NCBI RefSeq assembly: GCF_020184175.1
Contig: NC_065530.1
Location: 27,753,260 to 27,817,259 of the forward strand
DNA length: 64,000 nt
Source: Aphis gossypii
Lineage: Eukaryota; Arthropoda; Insecta; Hemiptera; Aphididae
Direction of reading: 5' to 3'
Made by a program: the position numbers and the translations under genes. The notes under the pieces are model-generated. The model did not search any database and had not been told where the DNA came from. It was given only the letters and a program-made list of their open reading frames with translations. Positions 43,082 through 55,000 of the stretch are shown piece by piece. Numbering within the stretch: position 1 is the stretch's first letter; every line of letters starts with the position of its first letter.

Positions 43082-43573
43082 ATGAGTTTATGTCATTATA
43101 ACTGTCGAGTGTCAACTGAAGCAACGAAGCAGGGCCAACGGTTTTATCCCAAATTCCCAACTGACGAGGCGCCGTCGTCGTTATCTTTAAAAATTAAAAA
43201 ACCCGAAAACCCGTCGAAGGAATTATTTATAGACTATGTGGCTTACTATAATTATAAAAAATACATATTTTTCGATTCAGATAAGAAATATAATCTTATC
43301 GTTATTATTTATTTATTATTAATTAATAGTAGTTTTTATGTATACCTATTTTACTTATGGGGAAACTGCAGTTTCAAAGTAGGTATCCCCAAACAGGCCT
43401 CCACTTACGCCCTGTCTAAAATGTTCATTAGTATTGTTCAATTACTGTTAACTGTTGTTCTCTTGCTCCAGCAAACTTTGAAGGGAACACTTCTTATCCC
43501 GAAGTGTCAGTGTAATGAGAAAAAAAATTATGTATACAACAATAATATAGAAAACAATATTTTTACAATTTAA
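43082..43573 (+). other. Uncharacterised 163-codon open frame, doubtful gene
   Basis: It is one of the longest unexplained frames in an AT-rich stretch. The first 55 codons are of normal composition (KFPTDEAPSSLSLKIKKPEN) and the region just upstream is G+C-richer than average. The middle is low-complexity Lys/Tyr and hydrophobic (NLIVIIYLLLINSSFYVYLF), as AT-rich DNA gives by chance. No domain was recognised. It could be a remnant of a transposon or retrocopy, an exon of a longer gene, or chance. Confidence 0.2.
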
Positions 43574-44610
43574 CTTATACAATAAATACATTTTTCCTCT
43601 AGTTAAAAAAAAAAGTTATTCAATATTTTCGATGTTTGATGCTAATTTGTTAACCATATAAAAATAAAAAATAAAAAAATTGTCCAAAATAGTCAATACC
43701 TCCCGAGTCCTAAACCAACTGAGAAGTTGTGAAATTATAATGTGTTTGAGTGATATTTTTCATATTTAATAATTGATACATACTGTATTTTAATATTGTT
43801 ATTTATTAAACGCAATATAATAAATGAATATAGTTTTTTCTCCGGATTTCTCTTCTAAAATTCATCATTCAAACTATAAAATTCATTATCACTTTCATTT
43901 ATTATTCTATTTGTAACAGATTGTGGATTATATTGTTATGAAAAATAAAACCTACAATCATCTATAATGTATAAATTGTAAATGTTGAGCTATCATAGTT
44001 TTATACTAATAGCTATTATAAAATAAAATAAAAATAAAAAAAACCTACAATACATCACACATACCCATTAACCATCTATACTTCCCAATCTGCCACTATT
44101 TATTTTATTAGATGTACATAAAAAATCAATAATTAATCAAATTTTGTTTTATAAGAATATTAAAAACATACAATTTTTTTTTCTTACAGATGTCAGTGTC
44201 AAGTGTGTTCACCATACTACAGATATTATTTTATTATATTGTATTTTTAAGCAAAATTTGTCTTTTATACTTGTTTATAGAGTTAGTGTAACATATAGAC
44301 ATTTTAACTTTTTTTTAAGTAAATTATATACATTTTCAAGTTATTTATATCCATATGCCATTGAGTTAGTATAATTAATATGTACTAACTAAAAAATAAC
44401 TTTTATACATTTAAATATTCACAAATGTTTTTCACTTTCTCATATTCGAAACTACACTATTTTTCTGTTGTATGGATATAAAATATTGTTGAGTATATCG
44501 AAAATATATCGAAAAAATATTTCTAATTCCATGAGTAAAAAAAATATCTTCTATAATATTTATGTTTTAATTTTCAAATACATCTTTTTATACACCTAAT
44601 ATTTTTTTTT

Positions 44611-44616
44611 TTTATT
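44611..44616 (-). other. Candidate polyadenylation signal of ATP23
   Basis: AATAAA on the minus strand, about 28 bases after the stop codon. It is the nearest canonical signal, but chance occurrence is likely in AT-rich DNA. Confidence 0.3.
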
Positions 44617-44643
44617 CTACACAATAACACAAATAAATAACTA

Positions 44644-47600
44644 TTAATCATAGCCCATTAAGAAAGCTTCAGCGTATGCAAGTTCAAAATCAACTGATTT
44701 TCCTCTAACTCTTCTTCCGATAGGTTCTAAATCTGCATAACAACGATCAAATACTTTCTCGACTGCTGCTTTTGCTTGTTCGTAAGTGACATTTCTAACA
44801 GCCAATACAGAAATAACGGCTTTATGTTTTACACAGTCCTAAACAAAAGAAATAACATATAATATAATAGGTTATAAATGTAAAATATTAGACTAACATA
44901 CAATATAGTTTAAAATAAATATAAACTACACAGACAGTACAATCTTGTTAACATTGTATAACTATAATTCTATCAAATTAATATATTATAAATAATATAA
45001 TCATATAATTATCTTGTTTTCTAATTTAGAATCTTATTTTATAATATTTAAGTACATAATTGTTGCTAACTTTTAGTCTAAATAACTATCAGGCATGACG
45101 TATACAAAGAGTACTGAATAATTTACTTTAATTTTTGAAAGGAAAAAAACAATATATTTTTATAACATGAAAATAAATAATGATGAATCAAATTAATGAA
45201 AACAAACAAAAAAAAAAAAAAAAAAAAAACATAAAATGTTGTGCATTTCACAAAAGCAATAAAACTAAATGTGGTACTATTAACAATATTGCCTATCGCT
45301 CACCTACAACCCATGTCGATTATCAAGATTGTACTGTTGAGTAATGATATAAATTCTTACTTGATGTTTTTTTCTAAAATTAAATATTGACGAATGCCCT
45401 TCAAGAATAGATGATACAAGACCACAATGTGTCAAATTTGCTGCTCTGATTTCTGTACAAGCTAAATGCTCAATATTCCGGAAGTCTACTTTACGTGTAC
45501 AATTGTCGAACATGTGTATGAATTCGTGTGTGAGCACTCCCTGTATAGTACCTTTTGATACAGCAGTGTTTTGACATATAACAATCTATTTGTGCAAAAC
45601 GAAAATAAAGAATGTAATAATAATAATAACAACAATAATAATAATCATATACTTGATTCATAACTGGATCATATCCCCCGTGGACACTTGTATCACAAAG
45701 TTCACAAGCAATATGACGGGATGGGTTGACATCGCTAAAAATATAAAAATAATTAATTATAATTAACAAATTGTAATATCAACAATAGTGCGTAACATTG
45801 CCACAACTATATTATCCCTATTATATTCAAGTTATGGATTATACTCTTAATTAAATCAGTTTTTGTAAGACAAAACCCGTTTGTCAACCTCTCCCTACCA
45901 AACCACCCATTTTTATATCTGGTGTGTAAAAACATGACGGACTTGTGCACAAGCCAGCCACTAAGTATGGTTTTTAATTTTAATAGAGAATAGAATTTGT
46001 ATGCAGTAGAACAAAAGGTAATTTAGGATAATTTATTCTTGTACAATTCACCTAAAATAATTTCGATTAAAAATATAGACTTTAAAAATCTTATATTGTT
46101 ACATTTTTCACAAATACAAAAGGAGTAGATTTAAAATTAAATTACTCAACTCATTAAAATGTAAAAGAAAATTATTTTTTCAATAGAATGTTTTAAAATC
46201 TGTTCAATTTACAATTCTAATTAATGTGCACTAGCTAATTACTAATTTAATAGTCTTGACCTCGTCTTAATTAATAACAATTATTATAAATTTATAACAA
46301 AAACACAATATCAGATGACTACTATACATGCTCTAAACACAATTTTTTTAAGCATGCATTATTACTGAAACTATGTTAACAATAAATTAAGCACTTTTAA
46401 AATTAGGTCATAAACAAGCTTGGAAGACTACCCCAGTGCATTGCCCAAAAATTATGCCGTGGTATTGGTCACTGAAAGCTTATAATTTACAATAATAAGT
46501 TTCTATTGTTTATGCTTTAATCATAAAATAAATTATAATATTTAAAATTTCATATTATCTGATTGATTATTTTGAAAATAATTTGTTTTATAACCATTGT
46601 GTGTAAAAACTTAAACAAATTATTACATTCTAAACAACTCAATAAATGTGTAGCTTTTTTTTGTCATATAGTTGAATATATGTTTACATGTTAAGTATTA
46701 CACATATTATTTGAACACATGTGAATAAAAACTGTAATAATAATCTAACAGCAGTAAGTAGGTACTTAATAAAGAACAAAAGTTTAAAAGACTAGTAAAT
46801 GTAAAAAACTATTAAGTAAATTATTTCAAAACAACAACAATATTATTAATTAAAGGCAGTTAAATCAGAAAGTTATTAATAGTATGACTAATTCAATAGC
46901 ACAATTTAATGAGTAATTAAAACTATTTAATAAATAGATAAATTTAATTTTACTCGCTTAATATGGGTAGTCAATTACTTTGTGACTGTATTGGTGATAA
47001 ACATAGAACAACAAATTATTATGATAAATGTATATTTTACAAGTACATTTGAGTAGAATGTTTACAAGGTTTGTATATTATAATATATTTAGATTTTTAA
47101 TAATAATTTTTAAACTTATTACCAAAAATATTGATTAAAAAAAAATAATAAGCTAATTACTGTGAAGTATATATTTATTAAATTAAATAGTTTTAATAGG
47201 ATTCAATATTTATTTAAAAACTTTGAAGAGAAAAAATTGCATACCTATTTAAATTTTTAACTCAATTTTTATAACAACAATTTTGACAGAATGTATAATA
47301 ACTTTATTGAATTTTTTGTTTGACACCGAACTCGGTTATTTTAAGAAACATTTAACTACACTTTTACTTAAAAAGTAACAACTTACCAACCAGATCTACG
47401 CAATGCACCCATCATGATCTTTACCAAAGGACCTGTTAAATATAGAATATAGATTCAGTTAATTATTTTTTGTAGCAATTAATGTATTTCAATAAATATA
47501 TCATAATGTGCTGAGCTCACTTTTGTTTAAACAGGAAGCCACTTTTCTTTCACATTTGATTCTTTCCAAGTTTTCATTTCCACGTCCTTGAAGCAAAATA

Positions 47601-47719
47601 TTTTTTAAATTTGGTTTGTATGTACCTCTCCTCTCGGGGAATAAATCAAATCCCCATCCTTCATAGTTTTCTGAAGACTGTGAGGTGGTTTGGTCTTTGT
47701 TTTCTTTAGGCTCGGCCAT
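44644..47719 (-). CDS. ATP23: Mitochondrial inner membrane protease ATP23 homologue
   Basis: Minus-strand exons: 47719-47521, 47432-47387, 45734-45653, 45585-45361, 44838-44644. Phases agree and the sum is 248 aa, close to the human protein (about 246). The M76-type zinc metalloprotease motif is THEFIHMFD (HExxH at residues 129-133, Asp136). It is preceded by a Cys-rich segment (CELCD...HGGYDP, then VICQNTAV) typical of the family and followed by LACTEIRAANLTHCG. The C-terminal exon has VRNVTYEQAKAAVEKVFDRC and a PIGRR segment. Known family role: processing of the Atp6 precursor in yeast and assembly of the ATP synthase Fo part in the intermembrane space. The N-terminus (MAEPKENKDQTTSQSSENYE) has no obvious targeting helix, as is usual for this Cys-rich family. 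The catalytic residues are intact and the gene looks functional. The largest intron (about 1.65 kb) shows nothing else. Confidence 0.93.
45208..45229. repeat. Poly-A run in an ATP23 intron
   Basis: About 22 A residues on the plus strand between coding exons 4 and 5 of ATP23. Confidence 0.85.
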
Positions 47720-48403
47720 GAGTCTTGTCTAACATACGACATTAATTTCAAAGTGAAAAATTAGCGATGAAAATAATTAAATTATATTCCACCATTTTAT
47801 GATGTATACTTACGTAGCACTCGATCCCTAAATCGTAATACAAAGACGAATTGTACAAACAAATCGTCTAATAAACCAAACGATTATTGTCGTGAATCAT
47901 TCTGTTGCTCTGCCTTAATAGCAAATAGTTTTTTACTGTCGGTTTAAGTTATAATTTTTTAAAACACATGTAATTCGTTGTTGATTATTTTCTTATCACG
48001 CCGACACCGAGCCGTTATCTGACAAGAGTTATCGTTTTCGTCTCGTGTCCACAATCGAGAACATAATATTATTATATTAGCGATTTTACTGACCGTATTA
48101 TTCTGTAAGACCGCTCCGAGTTTATTATAATCACGTACTGAGGTCCGACTGTCCGAGTTTATCTCGGATAGTCGGATCGTGCAGTTCGTGATTTACACCT
48201 CCGTTATGTCATGTTTTTATTTTTTTGTTTTCTAGTAGTGTAGAATAATAGAAAATTATAGGTTCATAGGTGTTAACGACGACTGTGGTTTAAAAACATT
48301 AAAAGCATTGTTTTATTATTAAAAAAAAAAAATCATCCTATTATAACAATATTTGTCGACATAAAAAAAAAACAAAAAAAGCAAAATCTGCTGCCATCAA
48401 CGA
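47720..48403. other. Intergenic region: ATP23 upstream region and glycerate kinase 3' end
   Basis: Both flanking genes are on the minus strand, so the ATP23 promoter must lie here, probably in the moderately CpG-containing part around 47990-48190. AATAAA on the minus strand at 48312-48317 lies about 90 bases after the glycerate kinase stop and is a fair polyadenylation signal. Confidence 0.45.
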
Positions 48404-49903
48404 TCATCGTCGTTTGGGCTGGACGATCAAAACGTGCACGTCCATCACGTTCGTGCCGGTGTGACCGATTTTCAGCAGATCGCCACCGTCGGCGTCCAGC
48501 GACGAGTAAAATCCGTAGCTGTCGTTGTCGTCCACGTACCGGGACGGGTCCATCCCGCGGGACAGCGCCGCGTCCACCAGCGCCGGGTAACCGAAGGCGC
48601 CGCACGCGTCCGTCGGGCCGTCAATGCCGTCCGTGCCGCCGCTGAAGAACATCACGTCGAACCGGACGTCCGGCCGCCGCCGCAGCCGGGCCAAGTCCAC
48701 GGCCACCCTGAGCGCCAGCTCCTGGTTCCTGCCGCCCAGGCCGGCGCCCCGGACCACGACCGTGGGCTCGCCGCCGCTCAGCACGCACAGGCCCCGGCCT
48801 TCGGACGACGCTTTGACCGCGCTCCGGGCGAGGTTCTCGACGTCCACGCCGCCGCCGCCGACTATCGACGTCGACGCCGTCTTCAGTCGACTTTTGCGTT
48901 CGACGTCGTCGGCCGCCGGCCCGTCAGCGTACAAGTGGCACACGTACTCCACGAGATCCGCATAGAAGGCGGACACCAGCGCGACGTCGCCGCAGAGTCG
49001 GTCGGTCAGCAGTACCGTTTTGAAGTCTCGGCCGGCGTACCGGACGCCCGCCGCGAGCGCCACCGCGTTGTTACCGATCACGTGATTGTGCACCCTGTCG
49101 AACAGCGCGCCGCCACCGGCGAACGACTCGTTACCGAGCAGAGCTTCGACCACGGTCGCGGGCATGGCGTCGCGCAACCCGAAGCGGTCGACGATCTCCA
49201 GGGGCAGCCCGTCCGGATCGTCGTTGGGCACGGTCGGCCCGCTGGCGATGGCCGTCAGCGGGTCGCCCACCACGTCGGACAGGACGAGCGCAACCACCGG
49301 ACAGTCGGGCCGCACCCACTCGATCAGCCGGCCGCCCTTGACCCGGGACAGCGCCTTGCGCACGGCGTTCAGCTGTTCGATGGACGCGCCGGCCGCGGAC
49401 AGCAGCCGGGTGGCCAGGACCTTGTCCGGGAGCGGCACGGTCGGCGAGCACAGCAGCGCCGAACCGCCGCCCGACACGAGCACGACGAGCAGGTCGCCGG
49501 CGGCCAGCCGGGACGCCGTGCCGGCCACCATGCGCTCGGTGTTGGCCACGGACCGCGCGTCGGGCGCGTTGTTCGTGGCCGCCTCCAGGACGCACACCCT
49601 GGACGACGACGGCGGCGGCCGACGGGTGCCGACCGGCACGCTGACCACGGCCTCCTTGAGACGGTCGCCCAGCGCGCTCTCCACCTCCAGGGCCATGTCC
49701 AGCACCGCTTTGCCGAAACCGATGGCGTAAACGTCGCCCGGCACGCGGTACGCCGCTCCGTTCACGTACAGGTTGCTCGAGTCGAATCTCACCGCGTTCC
49801 TGACGATCGTCCTGGGCGACACCGCTCTCACGCATTCCTGGAAAACCTTCACCGCGTATTTCTTCATGTCCTTCGAACGATCCGCCTCGTCCAAACCGCT
49901 CAT
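48404..49903 (-). CDS. GLYCTK: Glycerate 2-kinase (GLYCTK/MOFRL family), intronless and GC-rich
   Basis: A single uninterrupted frame of 499 codons (human GLYCTK is about 523). The N-terminal domain has AIGFGKAVLDMA with the family Lys at 65 and LVSGGGSALL (144-151); the middle has AVRKALSRVKGGRL and SGPTVPND. The C-terminal MOFRL domain has GLGGRNQELAL, FSGGTDGIDGPTDACGAF and HTGTNVMDVH (about 481-490). The family phosphorylates D-glycerate with ATP, feeding serine and fructose breakdown products into glycolysis. The chosen ATG leaves only a short tail before the KYAVKVF start of homology, with no obvious mitochondrial presequence. Codon third positions are overwhelmingly G or C while flanking DNA is mostly A+T, which is the sharpest compositional shift in the window. 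Key motifs are intact, so it is not a decayed pseudogene. The bias also opens long spurious frames on the other strand. Confidence 0.94.
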   Translation of the reverse strand: MSGLDEADRSKDMKKYAVKVFQECVRAVSPRTIVRNAVRFDSSNLYVNGAAYRVPGDVYAIGFGKAVLDMALEVESALGDRLKEAVVSVPVGTRRPPPSSSRVCVLEAATNNAPDARSVANTERMVAGTASRLAAGDLLVVLVSGGGSALLCSPTVPLPDKVLATRLLSAAGASIEQLNAVRKALSRVKGGRLIEWVRPDCPVVALVLSDVVGDPLTAIASGPTVPNDDPDGLPLEIVDRFGLRDAMPATVVEALLGNESFAGGGALFDRVHNHVIGNNAVALAAGVRYAGRDFKTVLLTDRLCGDVALVSAFYADLVEYVCHLYADGPAADDVERKSRLKTASTSIVGGGGVDVENLARSAVKASSEGRGLCVLSGGEPTVVVRGAGLGGRNQELALRVAVDLARLRRRPDVRFDVMFFSGGTDGIDGPTDACGAFGYPALVDAALSRGMDPSRYVDDNDSYGFYSSLDADGGDLLKIGHTGTNVMDVHVLIVQPKRR

Positions 49904-51882
49904 TTGCCCGCAGTCCTGACAAAACGGAATGGTACGCTAAGTTCACCGGCCGTGTCGGAACGAATCAAACTTAAATCTGTCCTGTGCTCGTCGCACTCGT
50001 TATGTAGTGTGATAAATAACGATAATATTATTGTAGTTCTCGCGAACAATAATTGTTGCGTACGTCGTTATCAAAAAACGATCGTCGATAGAATTCGTTC
50101 GAACCGTTATAATATGCCATGACATGTTGCTACGATTCAAATTCTGAGCGCGAAAGTTTGACATGCGTCATGCGTACGATGACACAAAAGCTGTTTTTTA
50201 GTTCTTCACGGCACGAACGACCGAAGTTAACTGGTCGTTTGAGTGCGTTTTTTTATCCAACGTTCTCAACAATAATCTATAGGTGCTTCTGAAGTATAAG
50301 TTCACACACACCGAATTATTCGAGTGCGATCGATTAATTCTGCCCGGCGCCAGCCCACTGAGATTTTAAAACCCTTATTTATTTGCTGTACAAACGAACG
50401 GCCATGCGCCTATTTCAAAAAATTATAATTAGTTTGATTACGATAATAAATTATGATGTATACTTACTCATGTTTACTGAATCGTTTAAGCGTATAAATG
50501 GTTATGACCATTGATGTATCTATTTTGGCAATTTATAAGACGAATTATAGGTACGAAAATTAAATTACAATAGTTCACCTTTTTTTTGTCAAAGATTCCA
50601 TGTTCAACATAATATTAGTGCTTGTATTGGAAATTTGAAGGATGCAAAACAACAAAATATGAACACTTGATGATGTAATCGTGTTATTGATTAACCCAAA
50701 ATTGAAAGGGTTCACTAAAATGATTTTAAAAAGAAGTATCTTCCTCATTGTTTAACTTAAGGCATTAGATGATTATAATAATGTTCAATTAATAGTGTGA
50801 TTTACATTCAAAACAAAACAGTAATTATAAGACATCCCAATAAATAAATACAAATTAATTCAACAACAATAAACAATATTATAAACATAATAGTTGTTAA
50901 AATTTAACCATTCTTCTTCAACATGAAATCAATGGTGAAAAATGTAGATTCTCACTAAGTATTTGGCTTGAATTGATTTATAATAAAATGTTATCATTTA
51001 TTTGACTACATATATTTACATAGTACAATGTTAAAAAAAATAAACAATTGCAACTAAAATGTGCGTTGGTTTTGTATTATTTCTTAAAAAAAAAAATACA
51101 ACGGCATAAGATTGCTGCAATACATTCAAAAACAAAAATCATTACATATATTAGGATGGAATAGTATAAGGGTTAAAAATATGTTTAACAATAAGATTGG
51201 TTAAAAATAATAAGGTAATAGTAAAATTAGAAAAAAACAAATTATAATAATTAGAGTAACGCTTAGAGTAAGCAAAATTAGTACAAGTTATAAATAATTT
51301 TAAAAAAAATTAGAAAGCATGTTATGTTTAACAAATTTAAAAATAAATTTATATTTTTTAATTTCAAGACACTTGATTTTATATAAACTCATCGATTAAA
51401 ATAGCTCATCTTCAAAATGTTTAAAAATTATAACAATTCAAATAAGTAGAGAATTACAGATACTTGGGATATGATAGATATAAGTGGTATAACAAACATA
51501 AAACCATCCTTAGTTATTTTAATCATTTACTTATTTTATAGCTAAACTATAAATGATAATGATCGCCTTTTTACAACATAACCATACAATTATAATGTTG
51601 ACAGAGAAATTACAATAAAATAATATTTAAAAAAATGTATTATACAATACTTATAAAAAAAAAAAAATCCATTTCCTAATCCAAATTAAATAGATAGATT
51701 ATTATCACCCAAATTATTCTGTACATAATTGAAAATTCTTCAACCTCAAAAATCATAAGTTAAAAGATGTAATAATAATAAATAATATATTTGAAATTTA
51801 CATTTAACAGGTACATAACATGTAAAATTATAATTAATTGTAATCAATAGTTTAGTATGGGATCTATGCTTTGCTTGTATAG

Positions 51883-51919
<37 letters not shown>

Positions 51920-52050
51920 CATTTATCATGTATAAATTTATTTACTTTCATTAACATAACATAGTGTAAATAATAATTCAAGTAATATTATAAGTGTACA
52001 TATTAATAAATAGATCTAAAAAAACTGCATATTCATGCAACTAATATATT
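49904..52050. other. Intergenic region: glycerate kinase promoter side and TACC 3' UTR side
   Basis: The first 400 bases after the kinase start keep some CpG (to about 50350) and probably hold its promoter and 5' UTR. The rest is AT-rich, with a TA repeat at 51884-51915, and probably includes the TACC 3' UTR. No other gene was seen. Confidence 0.5.
51884..51915. repeat. (TA)n microsatellite
   Basis: About sixteen uninterrupted TA units downstream of the TACC stop codon. Confidence 0.85.
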
Positions 52051-55000
52051 TTATTTTCTATCCAGTTTTCCAATGAGTTCATCGCAAAGGTTGGTTAGCT
52101 CAGCGTTTTCCACATCTTTTCTATCTAAAGACTCTTGTAATGATCTTACTTTCACCTCCAAGCGTTTGTTCATTATTCTCATTTTTGAAGTTTCTGCTTC
52201 AAACGATCTTTCCTTATCATTTATTTCCTCGGTGGCTCTAAAAAAAAAATACAAATGATAAAATTAGTTAAAAATGACAATAACTTTAATAACGTATATA
52301 TATTATTACTTATTCATTTGTTCAGTGGCGTGTATTTTTAACCTCATGTATTTGTCTTCGTATTTTTTAAGAGATTCTTCAAATTCTTTAATACAGTTTT
52401 TATATTTTGTTTCATTTTCTTTCATGGCTTCTATTACTTGCTTCGAAGAATTATACTTTCTGTAAATAAAAAATACAATTTTTATGTCAAATAAAAAAAA
52501 AAATTGTGCTTATGTAAAAAATGGTTTTTAATTGTAAATTTGATTTAATAAAGTCATAAAATAAATTAAAACAAATAATACATAAGATTTTATATTAATC
52601 ATTTAATTAGGACTGGAATTTTAGATGATTATTTAAAATATCTCCAATTGTTATACCATACACTTGTCAAACATTATCAAGTATCAGCTACCTGTATCAA
52701 TTTAACAATTAAAAATTACATGTTTTAGCTCACAAACAGCTTTAAACCATTTTTATGTATAACAGGATAACTAAAATGTGCATGAAATATATTTCTTGGA
52801 TTATAGACATTTATTTTTGTTTTGTTTTAATTATGCTCAATCTAAAATAATAATTAAAAATTAAATTTTATATCATGAACTACTAAACTAACAGCAACTA
52901 GTATACATGATAATATGCAGTGTTATGTTAAAAAGGGTACCTAATATATGATGACATTTATTAACCTTGATTCAATCTTTAAAAATAATTTTAAAGATAT
53001 AACATAAAAATCTCAGCCATAATATTAAATAATATATTATTTATAATAGAAAAAAAAATATTTAAAATTTAAATTTATTAAAAAAAAAGCATAAAAAAAT
53101 GTATACCACAAAAGGTAATACAATACTTAAAACTTATTTTTCAATTACAAACCTACATTTTAAAGAACCAGAAAAAATGATAATGTATCAAAATGTTATT
53201 ATTTGAGTACTTAATTCTAACCTCAATAATTAAACATAGATTAGCAAAAATGCATATCTTGACAATATGTAGTTAAAAACTTTAAAGCAAATAAACCTTA
53301 CTCGTGAACATCATTGAATGCCATTTCTGAATTTTGCAGATGACGTTCCATTTTTGCTCTTTCTTCTTCAATATATGCAATTCGTGCTTCGTATTCTTTA
53401 TGTACATCTTCTTTTTTAGAGACCATGTCAGAAATAGTTTTTTCATATTCTCCAATCACAGTACTACACATAAATACATAAATTAGTCAAATCAAACAAA
53501 CATCATTACATAATTGAAAAAAGCATAATATTTTAAAATTACATGTACCTTAATTGATCTTTGCTTTTAGTTACTGTTATCAACGAGTTGGTCAAATTTT
53601 TAATTTTTTCTTTGTCAGCAATACATTCATTTCTTAGGTTTTTGATTTCACATTCCAACTTTTCTATTTTATCCTTTACACAAACAAATAAGTAATAGTA
53701 ATTATATTAGCAATAATGATAGATGAATTTTTACAAGATTCTGTACAATATGTGAGTGAAACTTAAAATTGTTGGATGGATTATAATTTCTTTTATAAAA
53801 TATAATAAAATAAAATTGTATAAATAATAGTAACTAGTAAGTTATTGGTTTAAATAAAATATAAATATATATAAAATCATACATACTTGGTAAATTTTTT
53901 CTCTATCATTAGTTTTGGGACTGTTACTGATTTTTTCATCTTTGGTAATAGATTGATTCATTTTGTTATCTGAAATCTGAAAATTTAAAATTATATATAC
54001 ATATGAGACTAACTAATAATTATTAATTTATCACAAAAATATTGTTTATTTGAACTAAGATTGCATACATTCAGGGATTTATTTGATCCACTAGATTGTG
54101 GAGAACTAGTCAGTACTGTTTTATCTGTAACTAGTGAATTTTCAACTGCTTCTTTCCTGAATGATAAAAATATAAAAACATAATTAATCAATGTTAGTAT
54201 TAAGTCATTTTTAATTAAAAGTAAACTAGATATTAATTAGAAAAATATATTTTTAAATTTATAAAAATAGTCAGTAATCTACATTAGTTTTGGATTGTAC
54301 TAAATAGTAAGAATAATTCATCGTAATAGACATGTTTTTATGAGACATTAAAAATTTATAAATATCACTAAAAATAAAGAGATATATAATAATATGTAAT
54401 AGAATAGAAATCTTTGTACCACCATAACTAATTAAGATAATAGAATAATAATCAATACAAAATTAAGACATGTTTACTTACCGAGAATTAGACTCCTCGT
54501 TTGATTTTTTCACTATAGGATCAAACGCAACATATAAAGATTTTCTGGAAATAGTTAACCTTCTAATATCTTCTTCATTCAACGATCTCACGGATTCGAG
54601 AGCTTCTAGATTATCAAAATTGTACCCAGCTGATGAACTGAAACCTATAATCAAAAAAATAAATTACTAACTACAACATTCATGCATCATTAGAATATTG
54701 TACAATATCCCTCTAAATGCTATGATTTATTTTTATTCTTATATGAAAACATTATTTTGTAGAAATAAGTATTCAACTTTGATTTCCATAAATCTTATCT
54801 AAATAGTTTAAATTGTCAACTAAAATTACTTGATATAATATTAAATCTAATGGAGTAACTTATATTAACCAAATTACCTATTAATATCAAGTTAAAAAGT
54901 TATCTGAACATAATAAGTAATAACATTAACATTAAGTACAATTACCTTCAGCTATTACAGGCCCTGCTTCACTAGAATTTTTGATTTCACTTTCAAAAAT

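Larger units (their letters stand above)
41909..44610. other. Region between the convergent chloride channel and ATP23 genes
   Basis: It contains the 3' UTRs of both genes, a 44-bp tandem duplication and one doubtful frame listed separately. A possible channel-gene poly(A) signal (AATAAA) lies near 42296-42302. Confidence 0.4.

Noticed and set aside
48404..49903. Glycerate kinase as a bacterial horizontal transfer
   Set aside because: The protein matches the animal GLYCTK layout in length and motifs; GC richness and lack of introns alone do not show transfer.
48434..50122. Long plus-strand frame over glycerate kinase, and the smaller frames at 48333-48605, 48624-48965, 49086-49730 and 49131-49946
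   Set aside because: All overlap the kinase, whose motifs are clear in its own frame; the others read as Arg/Pro/Gly/His-rich low-complexity products of GC-rich codons.
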